Part shown: positions 35,901 through 46,445 of the stretch, piece after piece
Layout of the letters: each line of letters starts with the position of its first letter
How positions within the stretch are numbered: position 1 is the first letter of the stretch
Source of the DNA: Struthidea cinerea
Taxonomy: Eukaryota > Chordata > Aves > Passeriformes > Corcoracidae
Direction of reading: 5' to 3'
Length of the DNA stretch: 64,000 nt
NCBI GenBank assembly: GCA_013397865.1
Contig: VZTI01001286.1
Location: forward strand, 2,839,033-2,903,032
The notes under the pieces: model-generated
The model's database searches: none
The model's input: only the letters and a program-made list of their open reading frames with translations
What the model was told of the DNA's origin: nothing
Made by a program: the position numbers and the translations under genes

Positions 35901-38900
35901 CTTCATGCTGTAACGTGGGGGACCAGCCATACAGCTGGAGAAAAACTGTTTCTCCTGCCCATATGTTGCACATGTATGTCCTCATTCCACGGGCTGATGA
36001 AAATGAGACCACTGACTGAACTTTCTGAACTTCCAAATGTGTGGCTGACTTCATCCTAAATCACCTAAAAATTAGTTTGTGTGACATTGTAAGACAGTTG
36101 GGGTTTTTTTCTGAGTACAGAGGAAAAAAAAGGGAGCAATGTTGAGCTGCTGCCATCTCTTCCCAGTTGCAGTTAGATGTAGTTATTTTTGTATTAGAGC
36201 TTGGAGGAAAACCGGTAGAGATGCCAGATAAACCTTCCCAAAACAAACATTTGTGTTAATACTTAAATATTGTTCATCTTTTGCAGCATTTACTTATCTC
36301 TTTCCCACATGCTGAACCTTATGGGAAGTTTTTGTGGTTGACTGTGGCCTGTTCTTTCGTTCTGTATGTTAACTGTTTTCTCAATTTGCAATTTTTAAAA
36401 GAATTTAGCAGTAAAAGTCTAACTGTGATAATCATTCAACACAGGAACATCTTTTTTGCATGGCAAGGGTGTGTTTTTGTGGGTCACGTGTGTTGGGTCA
36501 GGAGTCCTGGAGCACTAACCCAGTGAGCTGTGTCATTTCATGATGACCTGGGAAGCATCCTTCTCCGAGAGAACCAGCGCTGGCTGGTCCGGTATCGTCT
36601 TCCAACATGCCAGACTAAAGGATAGCAGTTTCATCCTCATCACTGCACCATCTCGTTTTCTCCCGTTTGCATGGGTGTTAACCATAATTTCCAGCCCTTA
36701 AGGGGAAATAAGCTAGGTATCTGAATTTTCATCAGATCTGACACAAAGTATTAGTCTGTGGCTTTTACTGTCTATTGGCTTTACTGCATAGGACATAAAT
36801 ATTCAACTCGTGTCATCTGATAAGGTTGCTGGGGAGGGGGTTTTTCTCTTTTTCTCACAGAATATATTAACTTTCCTTTCACACCTAGCCATTCTTTCAT
36901 GAGTCATAACCCCAAGATAAAATATTTTCAGTGGTGGCTTTAAGTATATTCCAATGAGAAAATCATTCAGGATTAACATAAAAAGATTCACAAGTTCCTG
37001 TGGCAATACTCTTGAACTACAGCCTTATGCCTCTCCTAGTCCTGACTGGTTGATGTGTCACAGACCCAATTGCAACCAGAGGACAAAGAGGGATGGAAAA
37101 TTCTCCCTCTGCACATTCCCCAGCTTCTCTGAAGGTTTTCTGTTTAAGCCTGGTTGGTTTTGTTAAGTGTAGCTGGTAAAAATCCAGTTTGCAGACTCCA
37201 GAGCACTCCCCTGGCCAGCGCAGGGCAGCAGCAGCTGCCTTCCCCTGCAGCCAGCCAGCCAGCAATGGTTGTCTTTATGGTTCTCCTGGTGACTTCAGTC
37301 ATAGTGTCTGGCCAGAGTGGTTCCTCACATAGTTTTACCATTATCCGGGGGAAGCTCAATCTCATCTCCTCTACTGTTGACACGGCTCACCCAGGTAGGG
37401 ATGCACTGCAGAGCTGGTCCTCACAGCCCTGGGATGGGTGGGTACCTCCCTGTTTCTGGTCCACACCTCCTTGGTTGTGTTGGTTTTCTGCACCCCACCT
37501 CTGGGCACTGGGGAAGAAGCTGCTGTGCCCTTCTGACTCCTGTGTTGGCTGCCCCTGGTTAAGCAGTGCATGTGGGAACAAGCAAGAGTGATGGATGAGC
37601 ATCTATCATCCCTTCGGAAGAACTACGCAGGTTACTGTGAGGAAATTAAATGTACTGAGGATGAAGCAGACCATGTGTCTTTTGTGACACAGGTATCGAT
37701 ATCATCTTGGGTTTAATTTACAGATTTCAGGGATAGATCATGCACTAGATGTCAGCAGCACTGCAAATGCCTTCTTAGCCTCAGGCGACCCTTCAAGCTA
37801 CAAATGTTCCAATGAAGCTATTTCAACCAAAAAGAAATTACGCACAAAACATAAAAAAAACACCTTTGCTAATCTCTGATGGTATTGCGTGTAACAAAGC
37901 GGGATCCTTGACTTCACTGGCATCAATTTCTGCACATATTTGTGTAAGTAGCATCATTGCACTCCACCAAGTGAGGCACTGCTTCAGAAAACACCATCTC
38001 TGTTTGCACACCTGTGCCCACCTCTCCTGGCTCGCAGGGGCACAGAGCTCCTTAAATATTTTTCCTCCTGTCCACATCTGAGAGAAGCTCACCAACTTGT
38101 CTCCTTGTGTGGTTCATTTTCCTTAGCCCCCGTTTTACCCACCCATGCTGAACATCAAGGTAAACAACCCAATACATATTTGTTGCACTTGCATATTTGT
38201 TGCTCACCTCCCTCATGGCCCACCCATCATCTCCAGTTTTCTTGAGCATGACTACACGATTTTCTGTGTCTGAAACATTTTTCATGCTAACTGGAGTAAT
38301 ACCCAAGTACATTCATCATGCCCTTCTCAATTTACCTTTCTTGTTTTGTTCATTGCAAACAGAAGAACTTGCCAGTTTTCCTTCTCTTAAGCATTAAAGC
38401 CCTATTAAAAACAAAACTTCTCCTTCGAATGCTCTCTCTGTATAACAGAAATCCAAACTGGAAGGTGTTTTATTGAAGCAAATGGTTTTTCAACTTCATG
38501 CATTCTTCTGCCAGTTAGAGTGTCTGGTGTGTCTTCCTTTACACTTGCATTCCTCAGTGCTGATTTCAGCTGCCAGGTGGTACTGGAAGCCATCAGACAG
38601 GGGGAGAAAAAAGGTAATCTGGTTCTAAAATGTACAAGAGGTTGTTAAACAATGTAAGTTTAAAAAAAAATCAAACAGATTTACAAAGTGCAGTTTGAAG
38701 TATTGTTATTTTTCTAGATTTCTTTGCAAGCTGTTAAGGGGGATGCTTCTTTTTAGAATAAATATCAGGTTTTCTTGCAACCTCCAAGACTCCAGGAGCT
38801 GGATCTTCAAGCTGGTGTAAGACAGTGATTTTGTGGCCTCCTGCAACCCTGTAACTGACGGCCCACATGTGCAGGTCTGTGCTGAGAGCTGAGACCTTGA

Positions 38901-41092
38901 TGTGAGGAAGCCTTGGAGCAGAGAGTGCATCTTCCCCTGCCTAAGATCCAGCTCTTCCCAATGCTGTAACACTGGCTGATCAGCATGTTAAACTGCTGAA
39001 ATTTCTCTTCAGTAGGTGCACCGCTGGCTCTTCGTATGAACTCGGTTTTTATGTATTCCTGTAAGTTTGCAGCTGTAGTAACAGTTTTGCCTTTAATAAT
39101 TTGCCTGTTTCAGGGAAAGTCTTTTGTCGAATGGAAAGCATGAAGAAGCCCTTGGGCTGAGCGTAGGCGGGGGTTAGGTTTCATTCTACCCTAGGCTGAC
39201 CCCTGGGCAGAGAGATTCCTGCTTTAGTCTTTTAGATCATGTGTAAAACCTGATGCTGGCTGGATCATCCCGCATAGGGCAAGAATATCTGGGGAACATG
39301 GGGAGAGGTATGGAGTGAGACATTTGCAGAAGGGAATGAAATGTTTGGGATGCAGCCTCATGCTTTCTACAGCAGTGAACATCAATCAGACCTTCTCAGA
39401 AAAGCTTCAGTGGTGCTGAAAGTCTTCTTTTCCCTCCCCTGCCCCTTTTTCTTCTTATTTCTCTATTCGCAACTTCTGTTTATTCTGTTTTTCTTCTGAT
39501 ACGTTGTGGCAAGTGCAATTTTTGCTCAGGAAACTAACTTATCCTTGAAAACGCAGAGCCTTCCCTGGTTTTAGTCCTTTGGCCATTGAGTAAACAACAG
39601 TTATTTTTGTTCTCCCAGTGATTTATGACTGAACAGATTTAGAGTTTATATTTTCAGGTTTATAGGCAATTTAGATAATGTATATTTGGGACCATAAATA
39701 TTTGGTACTCTTACAGTCTGTCAATTAATGTTATGCCCAATTGAAGAAAACTGCATAAACTGAAGAGACACAAGCATTGTGTTCCTAGCATAGCCTCATG
39801 ATTCTTTTCAAGTACCAGATTAGGTAATCCTTAAAGGTAGCAAGAGTTTGAGCATCTGTTGGTAAATCATCTAGGAGGGTGCCATCCAGAGGGAATAACC
39901 TACTTTTCATAAGTGAACCAATTGTCTGCAAAACTTGGAGTAAAATGCAGTAGGATCAGTGCTCAGAAAATATTGAACTTTTTTTACCAGAAACAGCATA
40001 CCTAGGAAAATAACCACCAAATCTCTCTTATTTTCACTGCATTTTGTTATTTTTTTCACTTTTTTATGGAGTCGTAAACAGGCATTGGTCATAAATAGAC
40101 ATAGTAGACATCTCTTGGGAAACGAGATTGTTTTACTGAAGAGTTAATTTTGCAAGTTTTTAAAAAATAAGAGGCGTTTTTAAAAAATCTAAGCTTCAGG
40201 GGTTTATTTTCCTCTTTCTCACCTCCCCCTTTATCTAGCTTTAGTGTGTGGTAATTCAGCAGACGCAGCCTTTGCAGTGATCCTGTGAAGATAGATACAT
40301 GCCACTGCTTGTACTCTTTCTGTCCCCTTCTGTTCAAAAGAAAACCGTCTTCCTTTCCGCTCCCAGTTGCCAACTTTACTCAAGTAAATAGTAGTTAAGC
40401 ATTCCAATGTTTTTTCCAGGAAAACAGTAAAGTGTTGGGCACTGGCAACCTGAAAACCTCAACATGAGAACCCCTGTAGCTTGAAGCTAATTACTTCTCC
40501 TTCCACAAGTATTTCCTCCCCAACCACTTCAGAGTGTGACCGCTTCCTTGATGGATGGGGGAAGCCTTTTCCGGAGTCTGGGATTGGGACTGTGTGCACT
40601 GTGGGATCTGGGCTTTGTGATGATGCTGGGATTTGGGTGCTGGGTGTTTCACCCCACCTCCTCCAGCCCCCTTGCCCTAGCCCTGCTCTCACCAGCCTTC
40701 CCTATCCTGGAGTGCCTCCCCGCCATGGACTGAGCCCCTTGCACAGAGGTGACAGCAAAGTGGATTTCCTGTGGGCAGCTGAACATCTTATTGTCTCTCC
40801 AGTTTTCTTTTGAGATGGGCTGGCGTGACAGGTAGCTTTGCTTTAGGGTGGCTGCAGGATTATGGCACACGTCGCGTCAGCCCAGGGATACCAAACTACA
40901 CTGATGGTGGTTCTTCTCTGGAGCTCCCCAGAGTAAAGGAGAAACAAAGGAACAAATTTCATGTTCCCAACTTTAATTCCTTGATAAAATCAATGCAAAG
41001 CTTTGACAAAAGCCAGTATTAATTATTATTTAAAGCCCACTAGATAAATTTGCTGGTTTTGTTGGAATTGCTTTCTGGTGTGGTGTGTAGTT
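32961..41092. other. Unique noncoding sequence
   Basis: At 33530-33740 the sequence is very AT-rich with several TAAT cores and an octamer-like ATGCATATTCAT, resembling a conserved noncoding element. At 37265-37395 a plus-strand frame begins MVVFMVLLVTSVIVSGQSGS, which looks like a signal peptide and ends at a donor-like CAG|GTAGGG, but no following exon is evident. At 38127-38159 a 33-bp phase-0 segment sits between good splice-like sites. None of these matches a family I know. Confidence 0.4.
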
Positions 41093-41303
41093 TCATAGAA
41101 CCACAGAGTGGCTTAGGTTGAGCTTTAAAGCTAATCTGGTTCCAATCCATCTGCCATGGGCAGGGACAGCTATCACTAGACCAGGCTGCTCAAAGGCCCA
41201 TCCAGCCTTGACCTAGAACACTTCCAGGGATGGAGCATCCACAGTTTCTCTGTGCAACCTGCTCCAGTGGCTCACCACCATCACAGTAAAGAATTCCTTA
41301 TTA
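41093..41303 (-). mobile_element. CR1 LINE 3' fragment (second subfamily)
   Basis: The plus strand reads 'tcatagaaccacagagtggc', 'ttaggttgagc', 'tctgccatgggcagggacag', 'actagaccaggctgctcaaa', 'gcccatccagcc' and 'ttccagggatggagcatcca', and ends near 'cacagtaaagaattcctta'. This is antisense CR1 of the subfamily with 'gcagggacacc...agaccaggctgc', distinct from the copies at 14, 18 and 24.5 kb. About 210 bp of noncoding 3' region remain, on the minus strand. Confidence 0.93.
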
Positions 41304-41636
41304 TGTATGCATAAGGATGCACGTATCTGTGGTATGATCTGGTAAAATAATCACAGAAGTGTTAGTTTATCTGGTCGACAGTTCTTCTCAGGGGCCTCAT
41401 ACTACACAAATGCAAGGAAAGCATGGTCTTTGTTGGAAGGTATGTACAGCTTAAAGCTTGGAGGAAGTGTGACATGGGCATAAAGTAATTGTCATGTTTG
41501 GCATAAAGACCATCTATATGTAAGAAAAAAGACACCCCAACTTTTTTTTAGAACAAGAAGGAAAAAACAAAGACCTGTTTGTGAAGATTCAGTGCTTGAC
41601 TTTTTTTTTTTAACTCTTGACTTTATTTTATTTTAG
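41304..41636. other. Unique noncoding sequence
   Basis: AT-rich, with a T11 run at 41601-41611 that forms part of the pyrimidine tract of the following acceptor. Confidence 0.5.
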
Positions 41637-41787
41637 GTTGCTACAACTGAGTTGCCAGAACACTGCCCTACAGAACTTTGGAGGGTCACTTCTTAATGGA
41701 TTGCTGCAGCCTCTTAATTTCTCCATTGATCCTGTTCCCTGCATCGTGAGAACATTTTAGCCAGCACAGAACCTAGAAAAGTTACAT
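41637..41787 (+). other. Candidate exon, 151 bp, plus strand
   Basis: A long T-rich tract ending TTTATTTTATTTTAG at 41636 is one of the strongest acceptor-like sites in the window. The segment ends at a good donor (ACAT|GTAAGTCA, intron from 41788). No frame is open throughout: one frame encodes LLQLSCQNTALQNFGG and on for 41 codons to a TAG near 41760, another stops after 19 codons. As coding it would need to be a last coding exon with an intron in the 3' untranslated region; a noncoding RNA exon is as likely. Confidence 0.25.
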
Positions 41788-41817
41788 GTAAGTCATGATT
41801 CCAATTCCTTTCTATTT

Positions 41818-41855
41818 AAAGAAAAAACGAAAGAAAAAAAGGAAAAAAAAAAGGA
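41818..41855. repeat. Purine-rich A tract
   Basis: About 38 bases of A and G with a single C, mostly A runs separated by G. Confidence 0.8.
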
Positions 41856-42132
41856 TCTTGGGGAGGCAAGGTGGAGGCAGTAAATATCACACTTCAGAAA
41901 AACACTGTAAAAGCTGTAATTCAACTGCAAACATTAGGTGGTGAATAAATTGTTATTGAAGTAGTTACTTGCTTTTTTAACCTAAATAGTGATTGTCATT
42001 TTGACGGCTTTTCTAAGTGTTCTGCTACTACAGTAAACCGTAGGGAGAAGTACTTAAAATAGCTCTGTTCGCCCCGCTGCTCTAACTGCGCTTTGTTTTC
42101 CTCCGCAACTGGCTGCGTGTGTGTGCGCTTAC

Positions 42133-42394
42133 CTTGGTGTGCTCTGCCCAAGCTGCAGGTGCTCCATGCCAGTTTGGAGGCCATCACCTGCCCAACAGGA
42201 CTGCAGGCACCCTTCTATTTCTCCCACGATGAAATCCATATCCTTCTCCTTTCGGGTTCCTGGAATATTTCCCTGGAGGAGCCCTGGTGCTGCTTCATCC
42301 TTCAGCCTGCTGCCCCAAAAGGCTCTGTAAGCATCAGTAGGATCTTCATGGCTGCCTCCAGCTCCTTCCAGGTGGAATTAAGTGCTCCGCCTGA
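42133..42394 (-). other. Candidate exon, 262 bp, minus strand, GC-rich
   Basis: On the minus strand the acceptor GCTTTCTTTACCCTCCCACAG ends at 42395 and the donor is AAG|GTAAGC (intron from 42132); together they are the best splice pair I found. GC content is clearly above the AT-rich flanks. One frame is open for about 77 codons from an internal TAA to the donor, including HEDPTDAYRAFWGSRLKDEA and DMDFIVGEIEGCLQ. The frame is closed near the acceptor end, so a fully coding internal exon is excluded. It could be a first coding exon lacking an early ATG, or a noncoding exon. I know no homologue. Confidence 0.3.
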
Positions 42395-45300
42395 CTGTGG
42401 GAGGGTAAAGAAAGCCGTGCACTCATCTACTAGGGACAGATTGAGAGGACCCCTTCCTATCTTCTCATCCTGGGTAATAGTTCCCAGTGCTTGTAGTGCT
42501 TTGATTTTTCTCCCAAGATGAGGAGCAGCTTATGGTGCTGTGCACGAATTTCATCCCTAATCCCGTGATGGCTGAGTCTTCCTGTGAAATGTTCCATAGC
42601 ACAGCCTGGCGTGGAATCGGTGGGGAGAAATTGGTTTGACCCTTTGCAGTTTGTCAGCAGTACTAACCCTAATTCTGTGTTCTGAGGTAGGAGAAGCTTC
42701 TGGACCATTACAAGGATGGCATGGATGTGATGGTCTGTGCTCTATGGAGGGCGAGACACCCTAGAGCTGATAAGTTTGGGAAAAGGCTTGAGTGCAACTT
42801 CATTTCATTAATTTTTAAAACAAAACCAAGTCTCCTTGTGGTTAAGAGATTTTTACCTTTGAGATGGTGGTATAGAGGAGCTTGGCAAAAGGAGATAATA
42901 TAAAGTTGTGGTTCAGAGTGTGGCACTGTGCATGTTACTGCCTGTATTTGTTTGCTGCAGTAACGAATGCATGTGGTGCAGTTTAATCAGAACAGGTCAG
43001 TGAAGCAGACCACAGCACTCCTTACTGGTCAGTTTTTCTTGAACACTTACTAACACCATTTTTAATCTTAGAAACTGATCTAATAGTAGTAGTAATACTA
43101 CTTCTAAAAAAAATGTGCATTTACATTAGACATATACCTTTATTTGAAGTACTTTATTTGCTTATGTTACACTAAAAGATTTATTTAAAACAAGAAAAGT
43201 CTATTGCAAAAGGAGGACAGTGTTCTTTAATGCATATGGAAATTCAGTTTTTAAAGAGAGGAAATTTTTTTTTCTGGTGTGATGAGTATCAGCAAAAACA
43301 ATGGTGAAGCCATATGCAGTGGAGAAAGTCTGGGTAGTAACAGAATTCACTGTCAAAGAGGCTTTACAAGGTGCAAGTTTGATTTCGTTTTCCAAAAAAA
43401 AGGGAGAGTGTTGCCATTTCCTTGAGGGTTTGGCATTATCTAGTGCAGTTATTAATCAAATCCCCTTTAGCAGGAATCGTCTGACTACAGGAAAATTTTG
43501 GATCTGGCTTGAAATTTGTTTTTAGTGCTTGTCTTAAGGGAAGAAGACTTGATATGAGTTGTAACAGCTAGGCAGGCAGAAAAAGCTTGGTTTTCATTAG
43601 TCCTACTTAGCACTACTCCCATGAGGTTTGGAAGCCTTATTCACAATTTTTTGCAGGGTTTTCTCATGATGTTTGAAAAGCTTATCATTAGGCATCTTGC
43701 AAATTCACTATTAAAAACACTTCCAGAGGAACTAACTTCAAAAATATCATCCTTGTTGAGGGACTTGAAAAAGCAGACAGAAATGGGAAAAAAACCCTCT
43801 CTCATTCCAAGAAGTGCACAGGAAGTTTTGTCTTGCTTCTTGTTGTGCTGTGTATGATCACATCTCCTTTTCAAGGAACGAAATCAAGTCTGAGGACCAA
43901 ATGAACTTGAAAACCAGTGTGAGGATATAGGAGCCATCATCAAATATGTGCTTTTGCATTTTTTTCTTTCTTCTTTCTCTTTTAACTGTGGTTATGTGCT
44001 TGAGCTATGCATCGTTTTTAAAACATGGTGTGTACTCTAGCTCCCAGAAAACCCATGCGTCACCTTGCAGGCTGTTGGCTGGGGTTGCACCCGTCATGTG
44101 TGCAGATCCACGCCGGCACAGGTAGATGTGAGGGCAAGCTGCCCGTTGCTTATTTGATTTCTCAGTGTTTCCTACTGGCTGGCTATTTTTGATGACAGAC
44201 TGTGCTTGTAACAATTACCTTGTTATAGCAATTTCCATAGAAAGAAGCAGACTTTCGCTTGTTAATTAGCCCTGCTGGAAAGAGCAGTTGCGCAAGGTTG
44301 ACCCAGCTGCAACAACTGCGTTCGTGTTGCTTTTCCCAGGGTGCAGTGGGATAAACAAGTATGCCTTCCCCCCCCTTGCATTTATTATTTTGTTTTTATA
44401 ATACTACTAGGATGCTGATTGATAAAATCTCCATAAAAATAGTACTTGCTGATGTGTGAGTTCAAAGCAGAAAGTCCCTTGCTTGTTCTGACGGAGCATA
44501 TTGCAAAACCCTGTTATGGTGCATGTACCAGGATAGTGGAAAAAAACCCCATTTCTTCAGGTTCTCTGGGAATTAATCCTGGGTAGGTTAGACTGAGTGT
44601 ACTGTAGCGTGGGAGTACAGCAGTTGGGGAGAAGCTGTGCTCTCTGCTGAGAGGCTCTCTCCTTTTGTTATCCCAAACAGTCACGAATGACAGAGAATGT
44701 ACAGAGTTGTGCCTTGGAGCAGCTGCTGGGGCGGGGCTGCTGGCATCCTAGAGGAGACAGGTGACTATTCCTAGCAGTGTCCATACTCTGCTCACATTTC
44801 CTGCTTTGTTTTAGCCCTGTGTGTTTTCCTTTAAAAGCAGCAAAAATAACATTCCAGTCAATGTCCTTCTGCATCTCATAAAAAGGCCAGATTTGTACTG
44901 CTTATCAAATGCTGTGAATTCAGCAAGGGCCTACAAGTGCTTTACACAGGATGAAAAAATAAGTCAACCCAAAACTCAGAAACTTCTGTACAGAAATTTC
45001 ATATTTGCTAGGTATGAGTTCTTCGGAGTATTTAAAAATTTTTTTAGAAAGATTTCTTGAAATCTGTCCTATGCCCATCTCTAGGCAGATGTAAATAATG
45101 TAAAATTTTAAATATGCAGATATTGGTGGTTAAATGTCTGTCACCTGCCTACCAACACAGCCTGGGAAAAATGTATCTTTTTTTAAATCTGCACTTAAAG
45201 GTCAGATAACTTGATAGAATTCAGAAGGAAATCCGATTTCTGAAGGCAAAATTGTATCACTTTGGACATTGACTTATCAAACACTCCTAACTATCGGTAC

Positions 45301-45914
45301 CAAACCCCGCTTCCCAAGTGCCATGACCAATGAGGACATTGTCAGGTTTGTCTTACTGGATGAGAGATGTGGCCATGTCTGCATTTCATGATTTTTCTGG
45401 TACATTTTCCTGTTGGAGTGCTGTTCTCAGCAGGGGCAAAGGCACTTTGTTACCCATTTTTTGGTACTGGCGTATCAGGACTCTGTACCTCGTGCCACCA
45501 GAGTGTGTGGAGTGTCTCCTGCCTCAGGGACCTTTACAGCCTCCCATGGCATCCTGTCCATTGACCACTGCCAGCAGCATTGTGTCAGTCCCTTGATGTG
45601 ATCAGCTGCTTCTCAGCATCATCAGTGCCTCTGTACCTCAACCAGGCTGCACCCCTGGCTGGGGACAGCTTTTCATACAAATACATCTGTTGACTAAATA
45701 TAATTTTATTTACATGTGCAGATGTGTGTATATATATAAAAATGAAACTTAAATATTTATAGAAGTTACATGTATGTATGTATGGGTATTTCTTCTAAAA
45801 TAAAATCTGTATCTGGACAAATGTATGGTCTGAAAACCACTGGTGTGGCTTCAGGCAGGGCACACGTGTGTGGGTGGTGAGCCAGTGTCCCATCCTGGAG
45901 GTTTCTGACCAAGA
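42395..45914. other. Unique noncoding sequence
   Basis: A minus-strand frame at 42457-42708 and a plus-strand frame at 43621-43857 (preceded by TTTTTTGCAG) look protein-like in composition but have no recognisable domain. The remainder is AT-rich with no transposon I can name. Confidence 0.45.
45731..45740. repeat. Short TA repeat
   Basis: A run of TA dinucleotides followed by A-rich sequence. Confidence 0.6.
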
Positions 45915-46320
45915 CCCCGGTGTTGGAGGCATCCCCATCCAGGCACACGCGATGACCACGGGCTGTGCGGCCGGAACGAGCGCTCTGCTCGTGTTTAGCT
46001 GGTAACAGCAGCGAGTGTTTGTTGCAGTGTAGCGTGCCACATGAACCCTAATTACTCTGACACCTCTCGCCCTGTTGTCATTGACCACAGGTTTGTTTGT
46101 TCATCACCCCGGCGGTGCCACGGGCTGCGTGGGTGCACAGCGTCACTGATCTCTTTACTCGGCGTTTCCCGTGGGGCTGCCGTGTTGTGGCGAGGACTTT
46201 TATTTTTTGCTGTGGCAGGGGACAGCGCGGGTGTGTGTGTGTGTGCCAGCCCAAGGGACTGAGTCACAGCCCTCCCTCCGCCCGGGGCCAGTGGCACTTC
46301 CCTTTTCCCGGTGGGGTGAG
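45915..46320. promoter_or_regulatory. CpG island, candidate promoter
   Basis: By hand count this stretch holds about 27 CpG dinucleotides in about 400 bp, at GC content near 57%. The observed/expected ratio is about 0.8, above the usual 0.6 threshold, in a window otherwise CpG-poor. It contains a (GT)n run at 46231-46245 and GC-box-like CCCGCC/GGGCGG-type sequence only weakly. Vertebrate CpG islands commonly mark transcription starts. Direction is unclear, but a strong acceptor 70 bp beyond its right edge suggests plus-strand transcription. Confidence 0.55.
46231..46245. repeat. (GT)n microsatellite
   Basis: Seven GT dinucleotides inside the CpG island. Confidence 0.85.
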
Positions 46321-46390
46321 ATGCCAGCCCGTCTCCACAGGACATCTTACCAGCCAGTACATTGCTTTATTTTTTCTTTTTTTTTCCACA

Positions 46391-46445
46391 GAAAAGCCTG
46401 AGAGATGGTGACGGCAAGACCAACTTTCTCTGTAACCAGTGAAAA
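46391..46445 (+). other. Candidate exon, plus strand, after CpG island
   Basis: A long pyrimidine tract (TTTATTTTTTCTTTTTTTTTCCACAG) ends at 46390. About 55 bases later there is a fair donor (GTGAAAA|GTAAAA). The segment contains an ATG in a good context (GAGATGG) that opens MVTARPTFSVTSEK and would run on through the donor in phase. Another frame gives a short C-terminus-like KSLRDGDGKTNFLCNQ followed by a stop. A donor-like GGG|GTGAGA at 46315 would leave an intron of only about 75 bp. I recognise neither peptide. Confidence 0.25.

Noticed and set aside
37154..37591. Signal-peptide-like frame at 37265 (MVVFMVLLVTSV...)
   Set aside because: Hydrophobic starts are common in T-rich DNA. The donor-like GTAGGG is weak and no mature-protein exon follows.
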